Source: Pseudomonas taeanensis MS-3
GTDB lineage: Bacteria; Pseudomonadota; Gammaproteobacteria; Pseudomonadales; Pseudomonadaceae
Assembly: GCF_000498575.2 (NCBI RefSeq)
Contig: NZ_AWSQ01000002.1
Span: 299,115-363,114, forward strand
Direction of reading: 5' to 3'
Length of the DNA stretch: 64,000 nucleotides
Shown: one piece after another, positions 35,226-45,199 of the stretch
Layout: each line of letters begins with the position of its first letter
Position numbering within the stretch: the stretch's first letter is position 1
Notes under the pieces: model-generated
Databases searched by the model: none
What the model was told of the DNA's origin: nothing
The model's input: only the letters and a program-made list of their open reading frames with translations
Made by a program: the position numbers and the translations under genes

Positions 35226-35251
35226 AAAAGCGCCCTGCGGGGCGCTTTTTT
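35226..35251 (+). terminator. Intrinsic terminator of the glycine-zipper gene
   Basis: GCGCCC (35230-35235) and GGGCGC (35240-35245), extended by A:T pairs, with a TGCG loop and six T residues after the stem. Confidence 0.92.
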
Positions 35252-35259
35252 ATGGGTAT

Positions 35260-35286
35260 AAAAAAACCGGCACCCGGCCGGTTTTT
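35260..35286 (-). terminator. Intrinsic terminator of suhB
   Basis: AAAAACCGGC (35262-35271) pairs with GCCGGTTTTT (35277-35286) around ACCCG. On the minus strand it runs into a T-rich tract, just beyond the suhB stop. Confidence 0.9.
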
Positions 35287-35299
35287 CTGTGCAGCGCTT

Positions 35300-36115
35300 T
35301 TAGCGTTTCAGTGAAGCGGACAAGTGCGGCTGAATCGCCGTTAGTACAGCCTTGAAACACTTGGTGTTGCCGGCGACGATTTGACCCTTCTCAAGGAATG
35401 CGTGGCTGCCGCTAAAGTCGCTGACCAGGCCACCTGCCTCTTGGATCAGTAGGGCGCCGGCGGCCATGTCCCATTCGGACAGGCCGAATTCCCAGAATGC
35501 ATCGAAGCGCCCAGCGGCGACGTAGGCCAGGTCCAGGCTTGCGGCGCCGGCGCGGCGTACCCCGGCGGTCTGGCCGACCAGGCTGCGGAACATGCCCAGG
35601 TAGTTTTCCAGGTTGTCGAGTTGGCTGTCGCGGAACGGGAAGCCGGTGCCGAGCAGTGCGCCTTCAAGGCTCTTGCGGGTGCTGACGCGCAGGCGGCGGC
35701 CGTTGAGGGCTGCGCCACGACCGCGGCTGGCGGTAAATTCTTCCTGGCGCACCGGATCGATGATCACGGCATGCTCAAGGCGGCCGCGGTATTTGCAGGC
35801 CACGCTGACGGCGTAGTGTGGGATGCCTCGGACGAAGTTGGTGGTGCCGTCCAGTGGGTCGATGATCCACAGGTAATCTGCGCCATCACCAGTGCCTTCG
35901 GTCAGGCCGCTTTCTTCGCCGAGAAAGCCGTGGGTCGGGTAAGCCTTGCGCAGGGCCTGAATGATCAGGTTCTCGGCGGAGCGGTCGATCTCGGTCACGT
36001 AGTCTTTGGCATCTTTCTCGTCGACCGAGATGACGTCCAAGCGTTCGGTAGAGCGGAAGATCATTTCACCGGCGCTACGGGCTGCGCGCAGCGCGATATT
36101 CAGCATGGGCTGCAT
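35300..36115 (-). CDS. suhB: Inositol-1-monophosphatase SuhB
   Basis: Mg-dependent inositol monophosphatase; SuhB also joins the rRNA antitermination complex and in Pseudomonas affects virulence regulation. The 271 residues show the family metal site: GEESG (E67, E68), WIIDPLDGTTNFV (D86, D89) and the C-terminal WDMAAGALLIQEAGG. The ATG at 36115 gives MQPMLNIALRAARSAGE, the usual start. Convergent with the glycine-zipper gene and divergent from trmJ. Confidence 0.96.
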   Translation of the reverse strand: MQPMLNIALRAARSAGEMIFRSTERLDVISVDEKDAKDYVTEIDRSAENLIIQALRKAYPTHGFLGEESGLTEGTGDGADYLWIIDPLDGTTNFVRGIPHYAVSVACKYRGRLEHAVIIDPVRQEEFTASRGRGAALNGRRLRVSTRKSLEGALLGTGFPFRDSQLDNLENYLGMFRSLVGQTAGVRRAGAASLDLAYVAAGRFDAFWEFGLSEWDMAAGALLIQEAGGLVSDFSGSHAFLEKGQIVAGNTKCFKAVLTAIQPHLSASLKR

Positions 36116-36261
36116 GGATGTTTCACCTGGGTCGTTAAAGAAAGCCGGCCATTCTAGCAGAAAAGCCTGATGGATGAAGAGTCACCTGTGTCTTGCGTGG
36201 TATTAGTGGAGGGGGTTCTGTAAGATTTGTTCCCCTTTTGCTGTCCGTGTGGGTGTTGGCG

Positions 36262-37041
36262 TTGCTGCAAAATATACGAGTGGTTCTAGTCAATACCAGT
36301 CATCCCGGCAACATCGGTGGGGCTGCCCGCGCCATGAAAAATATGGGGTTGTCGCAACTGGTGCTGGTTGATCCGATGGATTTTCCCAGTGGCGATGCGG
36401 TGGCGCGCGCCTCGGGGGCTACCGATATTCTCGATGCGGCGCAGGTGGTCGGCACGCTTGAGGAGGCGCTGGTTGGTTGTAGTCTGGTGTTCGGAACCAG
36501 TGCGCGTGAACGGCGGATTCCTTGGCCGTTACTCGACCCGCGAGAGTGTGCCGCAGCTGTGTGTGAGCAGGTGCTTCAAGGCAGTGAAGTGGCTTTGGTG
36601 TTCGGTCGGGAATACGCTGGCTTGACTAATGAAGAGCTGCAGCGCTGTCAGTTCCATGTACACATCCCGACAGACCCAGATTTCAGCTCGTTGAACCTGG
36701 CGGCGGCTGTACAAGTGCTGGCTTACGAGGTGCGCATGGCCTGGTTGGTGGCGCAGAATAAGCCGACCAAGATAGCCAAGCTGGAAGCCACGGCGATACA
36801 GAGTTCGCAGCCGGTGACGGCGGATGAGTTGGAGTCCTTTTATGCGCACCTTGAGCAGGCCTTGATCGAGATCGATTTTCTCGACCCGGCCAAGCCGCGA
36901 CATTTGATGAGCCGTTTGCGGCGCTTGTATGGGCGCAGCGCTATCAGCAAGCTGGAAATGAATATCTTGCGTGGCATTCTGACGGAAACCGTCAAGGCTG
37001 CGCGTGGTGAGCACCAAGGGCGGGGGAAGACTGATGTTTGA
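36262..37041 (+). CDS. trmJ: tRNA (cytidine/uridine-2'-O)-methyltransferase TrmJ
   Basis: Methylates the 2'-hydroxyl of nucleotide 32 in several tRNAs; SPOUT-class enzyme with a C-terminal trefoil knot. Family motifs: [20 protein letters not shown] near the start, [14 protein letters not shown] and [20 protein letters not shown] (knot and SAM site). There is no ATG near the expected N-terminus; TTG at 36262 gives a start matching the family (259 aa). GTG at 36253 is an alternative. The frame is open further upstream, but a TAAGAT element at ~36221 could be the promoter -10, which argues for a downstream start. Overlaps cysE by 8 bp. Confidence 0.92.
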   Translation: MLQNIRVVLVNTSHPGNIGGAARAMKNMGLSQLVLVDPMDFPSGDAVARASGATDILDAAQVVGTLEEALVGCSLVFGTSARERRIPWPLLDPRECAAAVCEQVLQGSEVALVFGREYAGLTNEELQRCQFHVHIPTDPDFSSLNLAAAVQVLAYEVRMAWLVAQNKPTKIAKLEATAIQSSQPVTADELESFYAHLEQALIEIDFLDPAKPRHLMSRLRRLYGRSAISKLEMNILRGILTETVKAARGEHQGRGKTDV

Positions 37042-37813
37042 GCGTATGCAAGAAGATATTCAGAGCGTGTTTCATCGCGATCCGGCCGCGCGCAATACGC
37101 TGGAGGTGGTTACCTGCTACCCGGGTTTGCATGCGGTGTGGCTGCATCGTATGGCTCATGCGCTGTGGGTGTCCGGCTGGAAGTGGCTAGCTCGGGTAGT
37201 GTCGAATTTCGGGCGTTGGCTGACCGGGATCGAGATTCACCCGGGTGCCAAGATAGGTCGGCGTTTCTTCATCGACCACGGCATGGGGATCGTCATCGGT
37301 GAGACTGCCGAGATTGGCAATGATGTCACCCTGTATCAGGGGGTGACGCTGGGGGGCACCAGCTGGAATAAAGGCAAGCGCCACCCGACTCTCGAGGATG
37401 GCGTGGTGGTCGGTGCCGGGGCCAAGGTGCTGGGGCCGTTTACAGTGGGTGCGGGCGCCAAGATTGGCTCGAATGCCGTAGTGACCAAGGCGGTGCCAGC
37501 TGGGGCAACAGCGATCGGTATACCGGGGCGGGTTATCGTCAAGGTTGATGATGAGCAGAAGGCCAAGCGGCAGGCAATCGCCGAGAAATTGGGCTTCGAT
37601 GCTTATGGCGTCAGTCAGGACATGCCTGATCCGGTTGCGCGGGCTATCGGTCAGTTGCTTGATCATCTGCATGCGGTGGATGGCCGGCTGGAGGGTGTGT
37701 GCGGTGCGCTTAAGGAGCTGGGTAGCGACTATTGCGCCAAGGATCTGCCCGTGTTGCGCGATGAGGACTTTGCGTGTGTCGTCAAGGAGCCAGACGACAA
37801 GTCTGCGGGGTGA
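37034..37813 (+). CDS. cysE: Serine O-acetyltransferase CysE
   Basis: Acetylates serine with acetyl-CoA, the committed step of cysteine synthesis. The 259 residues have an N-terminal helical part and a left-handed beta-helix of hexapeptide repeats ([32 protein letters not shown], then [20 protein letters not shown]). This is the short CysE type common next to iscR. The ATG at 37034 follows GGGGGAAG and overlaps the trmJ stop. Cysteine made here is the sulfur donor for the IscS desulfurase encoded just downstream. Confidence 0.96.
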   Translation: MFERMQEDIQSVFHRDPAARNTLEVVTCYPGLHAVWLHRMAHALWVSGWKWLARVVSNFGRWLTGIEIHPGAKIGRRFFIDHGMGIVIGETAEIGNDVTLYQGVTLGGTSWNKGKRHPTLEDGVVVGAGAKVLGPFTVGAGAKIGSNAVVTKAVPAGATAIGIPGRVIVKVDDEQKAKRQAIAEKLGFDAYGVSQDMPDPVARAIGQLLDHLHAVDGRLEGVCGALKELGSDYCAKDLPVLRDEDFACVVKEPDDKSAG

Positions 37814-37818
37814 TGCGG

Positions 37819-37849
37819 TGGGGTGGGCGTTTTGCTATGCTGCCCACCC
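37819..37849 (+). terminator. Hairpin after cysE
   Basis: GGGGTGGGC (37819-37827) pairs with GCCCACCCC (37841-37849), loop 13 nt. No U-run follows. It lies between cysE and the iscR promoter. Confidence 0.5.
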
Positions 37850-37886
37850 CTCGCTGCAGTTAATCCCGAGTAAAACGCTAGGTCTT

Positions 37887-37919
37887 ATAGTTGACTTAAA
37901 CACTCGGGAATTGCATACT
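37887..37919 (+). promoter_or_regulatory. iscR promoter overlapped by a type 1 IscR binding site
   Basis: TTGACT (37891-37896), a 17-bp spacer and CATACT (37914-37919) form the promoter. Over it, 37887-37911 reads ATAGTTGACT, then TAAA, then CACTCGGGAAT, which by my count matches 22 of 25 positions of the [2Fe-2S]-IscR consensus (ATASYYGACT...AGTCRRSTAT). The operator covers the -35 element, so holo-IscR should block transcription of its own operon. Confidence 0.82.
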
Positions 37920-37952
37920 CGCGGCACACTGAAATTCCCGTGGTAACCCTTC

Positions 37953-38444
37953 ATGCGATTGACCACCAAAGGCCGTTATGCCGTCACCGCCATGCTCGAC
38001 TTGGCGCTGCATGCACAGCATGGGCCGGTGTCCCTCGCCGATATTTCTGAGCGGCAGGGCATCTCCTTGTCCTACTTGGAGCAGCTGTTCGCCAAGCTGC
38101 GTCGCGGCAATCTGGTTTCCAGTGTGCGCGGTCCGGGTGGTGGCTATCAGCTATCGCGCGATATGCAGGGGATTCAGGTAGCGGAGGTGATCGATGCGGT
38201 TAATGAATCGGTCGATGCAACTCGCTGCCAAGGCCAGGGTGATTGCCATGCCGGCGACACCTGTCTGACCCACCATCTCTGGTGCGACCTCAGTCATCAA
38301 ATTCACGAATTTCTCAGCGGCATCAGCTTGGCTGATTTAGTCACTCGCCGTGAAGTGCAAGAAGTCGCCCAGCGTCAGGATCAGCGCCACTGTAATGGCG
38401 GGATGCCGCAGCTGGATAAAATTGAAGCGTCCACCGTCGAATGA
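37953..38444 (+). CDS. iscR: Fe-S cluster assembly transcriptional regulator IscR
   Basis: Rrf2-family regulator that senses Fe-S supply and represses the isc operon when loaded with a [2Fe-2S] cluster. The 163 residues start [20 protein letters not shown], with a winged helix at ~1-70 and the cluster ligands C92, C98, C104 and H107 at exactly the E. coli positions. The C-terminal tail after ~140 is polar and variable. First gene of the isc operon, with the predicted operator 42-66 bp upstream of its start. Confidence 0.97.
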   Translation: MRLTTKGRYAVTAMLDLALHAQHGPVSLADISERQGISLSYLEQLFAKLRRGNLVSSVRGPGGGYQLSRDMQGIQVAEVIDAVNESVDATRCQGQGDCHAGDTCLTHHLWCDLSHQIHEFLSGISLADLVTRREVQEVAQRQDQRHCNGGMPQLDKIEASTVE

Positions 38445-38492
38445 ATATAGGGCGTCGGCCTGCAAGGTCTGACGACTGATAGGAGAGAGTCA

Positions 38493-39707
38493 ATGAAATT
38501 GCCGATTTACCTCGATTATTCCGCGACGACACCGGTCGATCCGCGTGTCGCGCAGAAGATGAGTGAGTGCCTGTTGGTGGATGGCAACTTCGGTAACCCG
38601 GCGTCGCGCTCCCACGTGTTTGGCTGGAAGGCCGAAGAGGCGGTAGAGAACGCTCGCCGCCAGGTCGCCGAGCTGGTCAACGCCGATCCGCGCGAGATCG
38701 TCTGGACTTCCGGTGCCACCGAGTCCGACAACCTGGCGATCAAGGGTATTGCTCACTTCTATAGCAGCAAAGGCAAACACATCATCACCTCAAAGATCGA
38801 GCACAAAGCAGTGCTGGATACCACGCGCCAACTGGAGCGTGAAGGCTTTGAAGTGACTTATATCGAGCCGGGCGAAGATGGCTTGATCACCCCGGCGATG
38901 GTTGAGGCAGTGTTGCGTGAGGACACCATTCTGGTGTCAATCATGCACGTGAACAATGAAATCGGCACGATCAACGATATCGCTGCGATTGGCGAACTGA
39001 CCCGTTCGCGTGGGGTGTTCTTCCATGTAGATGCGGCGCAGTCCACCGGCAAGGTTGAGATCGACCTGGAAAAACTCAATGTCGATTTGATGTCGTTTTC
39101 GGCACACAAGACCTACGGCCCCAAGGGGGTTGGTGCCTTGTATGTACGGCGTAAGCCGCGCGTTCGCCTTGAGGCTCAGACCCATGGCGGTGGCCACGAG
39201 CGCGGCATGCGTTCTGGCACCCTGGCCACGCACCAGTGCGTCGGCATGGGTGAGGCCTTCCGTATTGCCAAGGATGAAATGGCGCAGGAAAATCAGCGTA
39301 TTTTGGCTTTGCGTGATCGTTTTTATCAGCAGTTTGAGGGGATGGAAGAGGTCTACGTCAATGGCAGCATGGCTGCCCGCGTACCGCATAACCTCAACCT
39401 GAGTTTCAACTATGTCGAGGGTGAGTCGCTGATCATGGCGCTGAAAGACCTCGCCGTGTCTTCGGGTTCGGCCTGTACTTCTGCGTCGCTGGAGCCGTCT
39501 TACGTTCTGCGTGCCTTGGGTCGTAACGACGAGTTGGCGCACAGTTCAATTCGTTTCAGCTTCGGTCGTTTTACCACTGAAGCCGATATTGATTATGCCG
39601 CGCAGAAAGTTCGCGAGGCGGTCACCAAGCTGCGCGAGTTGTCGCCGCTGTGGGATATGTTCAAAGAAGGTGTCGATCTGTCCAAGGTCGAATGGGCGGC
39701 ACACTAA
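38493..39707 (+). CDS. iscS: Cysteine desulfurase IscS
   Basis: PLP enzyme that takes sulfur from cysteine and passes it to IscU and to tRNA thiolation. The 404 residues carry the PLP lysine K206 ([12 protein letters not shown]) and the persulfide-forming C328 ([13 protein letters not shown]), both at E. coli numbers. AGGAGAG lies upstream of the ATG. Confidence 0.98.
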   Translation: MKLPIYLDYSATTPVDPRVAQKMSECLLVDGNFGNPASRSHVFGWKAEEAVENARRQVAELVNADPREIVWTSGATESDNLAIKGIAHFYSSKGKHIITSKIEHKAVLDTTRQLEREGFEVTYIEPGEDGLITPAMVEAVLREDTILVSIMHVNNEIGTINDIAAIGELTRSRGVFFHVDAAQSTGKVEIDLEKLNVDLMSFSAHKTYGPKGVGALYVRRKPRVRLEAQTHGGGHERGMRSGTLATHQCVGMGEAFRIAKDEMAQENQRILALRDRFYQQFEGMEEVYVNGSMAARVPHNLNLSFNYVEGESLIMALKDLAVSSGSACTSASLEPSYVLRALGRNDELAHSSIRFSFGRFTTEADIDYAAQKVREAVTKLRELSPLWDMFKEGVDLSKVEWAAH

Positions 39708-39748
39708 AGCTGCCGATGAGCGGCGCCTGATGAGAGAGGAATAACAGC

Positions 39749-40135
39749 ATGGCTTACAGTGAAAAGGTCATTGACCACTACGAGAACCCGCGCAACGTCG
39801 GCAAGATGGACGCGGAAGACCCCAGTGTTGGCACTGGCATGGTCGGCGCGCCGGCCTGCGGCGACGTGATGCGCCTGCAGATCAAAGTTAACGAGTCGGG
39901 CGTGATCGAAGACGCCAAGTTCAAGACTTACGGCTGCGGTTCTGCGATTGCCTCCAGCTCCCTCGCTACCGAGTGGATGAAGGGCAAGACGCTGGATGAG
40001 GCGGAAACCATCAAGAACACCCAGCTCGCCGAAGAATTGGCGCTGCCGCCGGTAAAGATTCACTGCTCGGTGCTCGCCGAGGACGCCATCAAGGCGGCCG
40101 TGCGCGATTACAAGCAGAAGAAAGGCTTGCTCTAA
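39749..40135 (+). CDS. iscU: Fe-S cluster scaffold IscU
   Basis: Scaffold on which [2Fe-2S] clusters are built before transfer with HscA/HscB help. The 128 residues have the three ligand cysteines C37, C63 and C106, the assembly-critical D39 and the HscA recognition motif LPPVK at 99-103. Confidence 0.98.
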   Translation: MAYSEKVIDHYENPRNVGKMDAEDPSVGTGMVGAPACGDVMRLQIKVNESGVIEDAKFKTYGCGSAIASSSLATEWMKGKTLDEAETIKNTQLAEELALPPVKIHCSVLAEDAIKAAVRDYKQKKGLL

Positions 40136-40146
40136 GGAGGCTGTCG

Positions 40147-40470
40147 ATGGCTATCAGCATGACCGAAGCTGCCGCTCAGCATGTGCGCCGCTCTCTCGAT
40201 GGGCGGGGCAAAGGTGAGGGTATTCGCCTGGCCGTTCGTACGACCGGCTGTTCTGGCCTGGCCTATGTGCTGGAGTTCGTCGACGAAACCGCCAGTGAGG
40301 ATCAGGTGTTCGAGAGTCACGGAGTCAAGGTGATCATCGATCCCAAGAGCTTGGTGTACCTCGATGGCACCGAGCTGGATTTCGTCAAGGAGGGCTTGAA
40401 CGAAGGTTTCAAGTTCAATAACCCTAACGTGCGCGGCGAATGTGGCTGCGGCGAGAGCTTCAATATCTGA
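40147..40470 (+). CDS. iscA: Iron-sulfur carrier protein IscA
   Basis: A-type carrier that delivers iron or clusters, needed mainly for [4Fe-4S] proteins under air. The 107 residues have the conserved C35 ([10 protein letters not shown]) and C99/C101 (GECGCGESF). AAGGAGG precedes the ATG and overlaps the end region of iscU. Confidence 0.97.
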   Translation: MAISMTEAAAQHVRRSLDGRGKGEGIRLAVRTTGCSGLAYVLEFVDETASEDQVFESHGVKVIIDPKSLVYLDGTELDFVKEGLNEGFKFNNPNVRGECGCGESFNI

Positions 40471-40478
40471 GGCGCGTT

Positions 40479-41000
40479 GTGGGTAGTCCTTGTCATTTCG
40501 CCTTGTTTGAGCTGCAACCCAGCTTTCGTCTGGACCTTGAGCAGCTGGCTGTGCGTTATCGCGAGCTGGCGCGTCAGGTGCATCCGGATCGTTTTGCCGA
40601 TGCCTCCGAGCGTGATCAGCGCTTGGCGCTGGAGCAGTCTGCGAGCCTCAATGAGGCTTACCGGGTCTTGAAAAACGCGCCGCAGCGTGCGCGCTATCTG
40701 CTTGCGTTGAGTGGGCCGGAGTTGCCGCTTGAAGTCACGGTGCAAGACCCTGGCTTCCTGATGCAGCAGATGCATTGGCGCGAAGAGCTCGAAGACCTGC
40801 AAGGCAGCGCCAACGTGAGTGGCGTGGCGACGTTCAAGCGACGCCTGAAAGTTGCTCAGGATGAGCTGAACGAGAGCTTTGCCGTTTGTTGGGATGATCC
40901 ACTGCGTCGCGAAGAGGCCGAGCGCCTGATGCGTCGCATGCAGTTTCTCGACAAGCTTTCCCACGAGGTGCGCCAATTGGAAGAGCGCCTCGACGATTAA
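40479..41000 (+). CDS. hscB: Fe-S assembly J-domain co-chaperone HscB
   Basis: J-protein that brings IscU to HscA and stimulates its ATPase. The 173 residues contain a J-domain with HPD at 35-37 (QVHPDRFAD) and a C-terminal three-helix IscU-binding domain ([20 protein letters not shown] end). The start is GTG 40479, six bases after a GAGG and 8 bp after the iscA stop; this gives the family N-terminus [16 protein letters not shown]. Longer versions would overlap iscA. Confidence 0.95.
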   Translation: MGSPCHFALFELQPSFRLDLEQLAVRYRELARQVHPDRFADASERDQRLALEQSASLNEAYRVLKNAPQRARYLLALSGPELPLEVTVQDPGFLMQQMHWREELEDLQGSANVSGVATFKRRLKVAQDELNESFAVCWDDPLRREEAERLMRRMQFLDKLSHEVRQLEERLDD

Positions 41001-41053
41001 CACTCGCGCGGCCAGTCTGGCGCGCCTGATATTCAGATAAGCATTTATTAATC

Positions 41054-42919
41054 ATGGCCCTACTGCAGATCGCTGAGCCCGGACAGAGCCCCCAGCCACA
41101 CCAGCGTCGGCTGGCCGTGGGGATCGATCTGGGTACTACCAATTCGCTGGTCGCTGCCGTGCGCAGTGGACTGTCCGAGCCGCTGGCCGATACCGCAGGA
41201 GCGCTGATCCTGCCGTCGGCGGTGCGCTACCACGCTGATCGTGTCGAAGTGGGCGAAGCTGCCAAATTGGCTGCTCCCGGCGACCCGCTGAACACTGTGT
41301 TGTCAGTCAAACGCCTGATGGGGCGCGGCCTCGCTGACGTTAAACAGTTGGGCGAGCAGCTGCCTTATCGCTTTGTCGATGGCGAGTCGCATATGCCGTT
41401 CATCGAGACCGTGCAAGGGCCGAAAAGCCCGGTAGAGGTGTCTGCCGATATCCTCAAGGAGCTGCGTCATCGGGCGGAAGCCGTGTTGGGTGGCGAGTTG
41501 GTCGGTGCAGTGATTACCGTGCCAGCCTATTTCGATGATGCGCAGCGCCAGGCGACCAAGGATGCCGCGCGTTTGGCCGGTCTGAGTGTACTGCGTCTGC
41601 TCAATGAGCCGACCGCTGCCGCCGTGGCTTATGGCTTGGATCAGCAGGCCGAGGGTCTGGTGGCGATCTATGACCTGGGTGGCGGTACCTTCGATATTTC
41701 GATTCTGCGTCTGACTGCTGGCGTGTTTGAAGTGCTGGCTACCGGCGGCGACAGTGCGCTGGGTGGCGATGATTTCGATCATGCCATCGCAGGCTGGATA
41801 GTTGAGCAAGCTGGCTTGTCTGCCGATCTTGATCCGGGCGCGCAGCGCACGCTGTTGAGCGAGGCCTGTGCGGCGAAAGAGGCGCTGACCACTGATACTT
41901 CGGTTGAGGTGAGTCATGGTGCCTGGTCTGGGCTGCTGACCCGTGAGGCCTTTGCTGAGCTGATCGAGCCGATGGTTGCGCGCAGTCTCAAGGCTTGCCG
42001 GCGTGCGGTGCGTGATGCCGGCATTGAGATCGAAGAGGTTGAGGCTGTGGTGCTGGTCGGCGGGTCCACGCGGGTGCCGCGCGTACGTCAGGCGGTCGCC
42101 GAGTTGTTCGCGCGCGAACCGCTGAGTGATATTGATCCGGATCAAGTGGTCGCCATTGGTGCGGCGATCCAGGCCGATACGCTGGCCGGTAATAAGCGCG
42201 GTGATGGCGAGGAATTGTTGCTGTTGGATGTGATTCCATTGTCCCTTGGTCTGGAAACCATGGGCGGTTTGATGGAGAAGGTGATTCCGCGCAACACCAC
42301 CATCCCGGTGGCGCGCGCTCAGGAGTTCACCACCTACAAAGATGGTCAGACGGCCATGATGATTCATGTGCTGCAAGGCGAGCGCGAATTGATCAGCGAT
42401 TGTCGTTCCCTGGCACGCTTCGAGTTGCGCGGTATACCGCCTATGGTCGCCGGTTCGGCGAAGATTCGCGTGACGTTTCAGGTCGATGCAGATGGCTTGC
42501 TCAGTGTCGCGGCGCGTGAACTGGCCTCGGGCGTGGAGGCGAGCGTCCAGGTCAAACCATCCTATGGTCTGACCGATGGTGAAATTGCCAGGATGCTGCA
42601 GGACTCCTTCCAGCATGCCAGCGATGACAAAGTGGCGCGTGTGTTGCGTGAGCAGCAGGTGGATGCGCAACGTCTGCTTGAGGCGGTTGAAGCTGCTCTG
42701 GAAGTTGATGGCGAGCGCTTGTTGGAAGCCGATGAGCGCCTGGCAATCGAGGCGCAGATCCAGCAGTTGCGTGAGTTGATGGCAAGTAACGATGGCCTGG
42801 CCATCGAGCAGCAGACCAAGCGTCTGACCCAGGTGACCGACGCCTTTGCCGCGCGCCGCCTGGATGCAACGGTAAAGTCCGCACTGGCGGGCCGTAGTCT
42901 TAATGAGATTGAGGAATAA
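41054..42919 (+). CDS. hscA: Fe-S assembly Hsp70-type chaperone HscA
   Basis: Specialised Hsp70 that uses ATP to release clusters from IscU. The 621 residues show an ATPase domain with [12 protein letters not shown] near residue 25, [13 protein letters not shown], and [17 protein letters not shown], followed by the substrate-binding domain and helical lid. The sequence is of the HscA type rather than DnaK by its short C-terminus and its place between hscB and fdx. Confidence 0.97.
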   Translation: MALLQIAEPGQSPQPHQRRLAVGIDLGTTNSLVAAVRSGLSEPLADTAGALILPSAVRYHADRVEVGEAAKLAAPGDPLNTVLSVKRLMGRGLADVKQLGEQLPYRFVDGESHMPFIETVQGPKSPVEVSADILKELRHRAEAVLGGELVGAVITVPAYFDDAQRQATKDAARLAGLSVLRLLNEPTAAAVAYGLDQQAEGLVAIYDLGGGTFDISILRLTAGVFEVLATGGDSALGGDDFDHAIAGWIVEQAGLSADLDPGAQRTLLSEACAAKEALTTDTSVEVSHGAWSGLLTREAFAELIEPMVARSLKACRRAVRDAGIEIEEVEAVVLVGGSTRVPRVRQAVAELFAREPLSDIDPDQVVAIGAAIQADTLAGNKRGDGEELLLLDVIPLSLGLETMGGLMEKVIPRNTTIPVARAQEFTTYKDGQTAMMIHVLQGERELISDCRSLARFELRGIPPMVAGSAKIRVTFQVDADGLLSVAARELASGVEASVQVKPSYGLTDGEIARMLQDSFQHASDDKVARVLREQQVDAQRLLEAVEAALEVDGERLLEADERLAIEAQIQQLRELMASNDGLAIEQQTKRLTQVTDAFAARRLDATVKSALAGRSLNEIEE

Positions 42920-42921
42920 GC

Positions 42922-43260
42922 ATGCCGCAGGTCATCTTTCTGCCCCACGCCGAGCATTGTCCTGAAGGGGCGGTATTCGAAGTGCAGGCAGGTGAAACTG
43001 TGCTCAACGCCGCACTGCGCAATGGTATCGATATCGAGCATGCCTGCGAAAAGTCCTGTGCCTGCACCACCTGTCACGTGGTGATTCGTGAAGGGTTCAA
43101 CTCCATGGAGGCTTCCGACGAACTGGAAGACGACATGCTCGACAAGGCCTGGGGGCTGGAGCCCAATTCGCGACTGTCCTGCCAGGCCGTAGTGGCCGAT
43201 AAGGATCTGGTGGTGGAAATTCCTAAATACACCATCAACCAGGTGTCCGAAGGTCACTGA
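42922..43260 (+). CDS. fdx: ISC-type [2Fe-2S] ferredoxin
   Basis: Electron donor for cluster assembly on IscU. The 112 residues bind one [2Fe-2S] cluster through C42, C48, C51 and C87; the extra C46, conserved in ISC ferredoxins, is present in CEKSCACTTC. Starts two bases after the hscA stop. Confidence 0.97.
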   Translation: MPQVIFLPHAEHCPEGAVFEVQAGETVLNAALRNGIDIEHACEKSCACTTCHVVIREGFNSMEASDELEDDMLDKAWGLEPNSRLSCQAVVADKDLVVEIPKYTINQVSEGH

Positions 43261-43283
43261 TCATTTCGTCATAGGAGCAGGTC

Positions 43284-43484
43284 ATGAGTCTGAAGTGGAC
43301 TGATGTGCTGGAAATCGCCATCCAGTTGGCAGAGAGCAAGCCCGATGTCGACCCGCGTTTCGTTAATTTCGTCGACCTTCACCGCTGGGTGATGGAGTTG
43401 CCGGAGTTTTCCGATGATGCGCAGCGAGGCGGTGAGAAGGTTCTGGAGGCGATTCAGGCCGCCTGGATCGAAGAGGCCAGCTGA
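43284..43484 (+). CDS. iscX: Fe-S assembly protein IscX
   Basis: Small acidic protein that binds IscS and iron and tunes cluster assembly. The 66 residues match the family (MSLKWTDVLEIAIQLAE, then DPRFVNFVDLHRWVMELPEF). Last gene of the isc operon. Confidence 0.96.
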   Translation: MSLKWTDVLEIAIQLAESKPDVDPRFVNFVDLHRWVMELPEFSDDAQRGGEKVLEAIQAAWIEEAS

Positions 43485-43524
43485 GTCGAGCGCCGTGCTG
43501 GCGCCGCCCTACGCATTTAACCGT

Positions 43525-43556
43525 AACCCGCGTATAATCCGCGGGTTTAATTTTCC
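43525..43556 (+). terminator. Terminator-like hairpin after iscX with TATAAT in its loop
   Basis: AACCCGCG (43525-43532) pairs with CGCGGGTT (43540-43547) over 8 bp; the 7-nt loop is TATAATC and TTAATTTT follows. It should end the isc transcript. TATAAT at 43533-43538 is also a perfect -10 hexamer in front of ndk, but no good -35 is found 16-18 bp upstream. Confidence 0.7.
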
Positions 43557-43584
43557 GCTTTAATCCTTTTTTCTGGAGTTTTTC

Positions 43585-44016
43585 ATGGCTGTTGAACGTA
43601 CTTTTTCCATCATCAAACCGGATGCTGTTGCCAAGAACGTGGTTGGCGAAATCGTCACTCGTTTTGAAAAAGCGGGTCTGCGCGTAGTTGCCTCCAAGAT
43701 GGTTCAGCTGTCCGAGCGCGAAGCTGGCGGTTTCTACGCCGAGCACAGCGAGCGTGGTTTCTTCAAGGATCTGGTTGCTTTCATGGTTTCCGGTCCGGTA
43801 ATCGTCCAGGTACTGGAAGGTGAAGGTGCCATCGCTAAGAATCGTGAGCTGATGGGCGCTACCAACCCAAAAGAAGCCGCCGCTGGCACCATTCGTGCTG
43901 ATTTCGCGGTTTCCATCGACGAAAATGCCGTCCACGGTTCCGATTCCGAAGCTTCCGCGGCTCGTGAAATCGCCTACTTCTTCGCGGCCACCGAGGTCTG
44001 CGCGCGCATTCGCTAA
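43585..44016 (+). CDS. ndk: Nucleoside diphosphate kinase
   Basis: Balances NTP and dNTP pools by phosphate transfer through a histidine. The 143 residues are full length, with K12 (SIIKPDAV) and the phospho-accepting H117 (NAVHGSDS). Codon use is biased to preferred codons, suggesting high expression. Confidence 0.98.
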   Translation: MAVERTFSIIKPDAVAKNVVGEIVTRFEKAGLRVVASKMVQLSEREAGGFYAEHSERGFFKDLVAFMVSGPVIVQVLEGEGAIAKNRELMGATNPKEAAAGTIRADFAVSIDENAVHGSDSEASAAREIAYFFAATEVCARIR

Positions 44017-44040
44017 GGCGAGTGGTGCGAGGGTGAAGCC

Positions 44041-45189
44041 ATGACTGAAGCTACCGGTAAAATTAACCTGCTGGGTCTGACCCAGGCAGAAATGGAACAG
44101 TTCTTCGATAGCATCGGAGAAAAACGTTTCCGTGCCGGGCAGATAATGAAGTGGATTCACCACTTTGGTATCGATGACTTTGATGCCATGAGTAATGTCA
44201 GCAAGGTCTTGCGCGAAAAGCTCAAGACCTGTGCTGAGATTCGCGCTCCGGAAGTGGTCAGTGAAGACATCTCCACTGACGGCACCCGCAAGTGGGTGGT
44301 GCGTGTGGCCTCCGGCAGCTGCGTCGAGACGGTGTATATCCCGCAAGGCTCGCGTGGCACTTTGTGTGTGTCGTCACAGGCCGGCTGTGCGCTGGATTGC
44401 AGCTTCTGCTCCACCGGTAAACAAGGTTTCAATAGCGATCTGAGCGCCGCCGAAGTGATCGGTCAGGTGTGGATTGCCAATAAGTCTTTCGGCTCCGTGC
44501 CAGCGAAAATCGATCGCGCTATCACCAACGTGGTGATGATGGGCATGGGTGAGCCGCTACTGAATTTTGACAATGTGGTCGCCGCCATGAAAATCATGAT
44601 GGACGACCTCGGCTATGGCATCTCCAAGCGCAAGGTGACGTTGTCTACCTCCGGCGTAGTGCCAATGATCGACAAGCTGGGTGAAGTCATCGACGTCTCT
44701 CTGGCTCTGTCGCTACATGCGCCCAACGATGCGCTGCGCAACCAGTTGGTGCCGATCAACAAGAAGTACCCCCTTGAAATGCTGCTGGCCGCTTGCAAAC
44801 GCTATATCTCGGGTCTTGGCGAGAAGCGCGTGCTGACCATTGAGTACACCCTGCTCAAGGATGTCAACGATAAGCCTGAGCATGCTGAGGAAATGATCGC
44901 ACTTCTCAAAGAAGTGCCTTGCAAGATCAACCTGATTCCGTTTAATCCTTTCCCTCACTCGGGGTACGAGCGGCCGAGCAACAATGCTATTCGCCGCTTT
45001 CAGGACCTGCTGCACAAAGCCGGACACAGTGTCACCGTGCGCACGACGCGTGGCGAGGACATTGATGCTGCCTGTGGGCAGTTGGTCGGCCAGGTCATGG
45101 ACCGTACCCGCCGTAGCGAACGCTATATTGCCGTGCGTCAGTTGAGCGACGAGGCCAACACACAGCGTTCCGCTGATCAGAAAACCTAA
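44041..45189 (+). CDS. rlmN: Dual-specificity rRNA/tRNA m2A methyltransferase RlmN
   Basis: Radical-SAM enzyme that makes 2-methyladenosine at A2503 of 23S rRNA and A37 of some tRNAs. The 382 residues hold the cluster motif C116-C120-C123 (CALDCSFC) and the two catalytic cysteines C109 and C345, spaced as in E. coli. Follows ndk by 24 bp. Confidence 0.97.
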   Translation: MTEATGKINLLGLTQAEMEQFFDSIGEKRFRAGQIMKWIHHFGIDDFDAMSNVSKVLREKLKTCAEIRAPEVVSEDISTDGTRKWVVRVASGSCVETVYIPQGSRGTLCVSSQAGCALDCSFCSTGKQGFNSDLSAAEVIGQVWIANKSFGSVPAKIDRAITNVVMMGMGEPLLNFDNVVAAMKIMMDDLGYGISKRKVTLSTSGVVPMIDKLGEVIDVSLALSLHAPNDALRNQLVPINKKYPLEMLLAACKRYISGLGEKRVLTIEYTLLKDVNDKPEHAEEMIALLKEVPCKINLIPFNPFPHSGYERPSNNAIRRFQDLLHKAGHSVTVRTTRGEDIDAACGQLVGQVMDRTRRSERYIAVRQLSDEANTQRSADQKT

Positions 45190-45199
45190 GGGAAAATTT

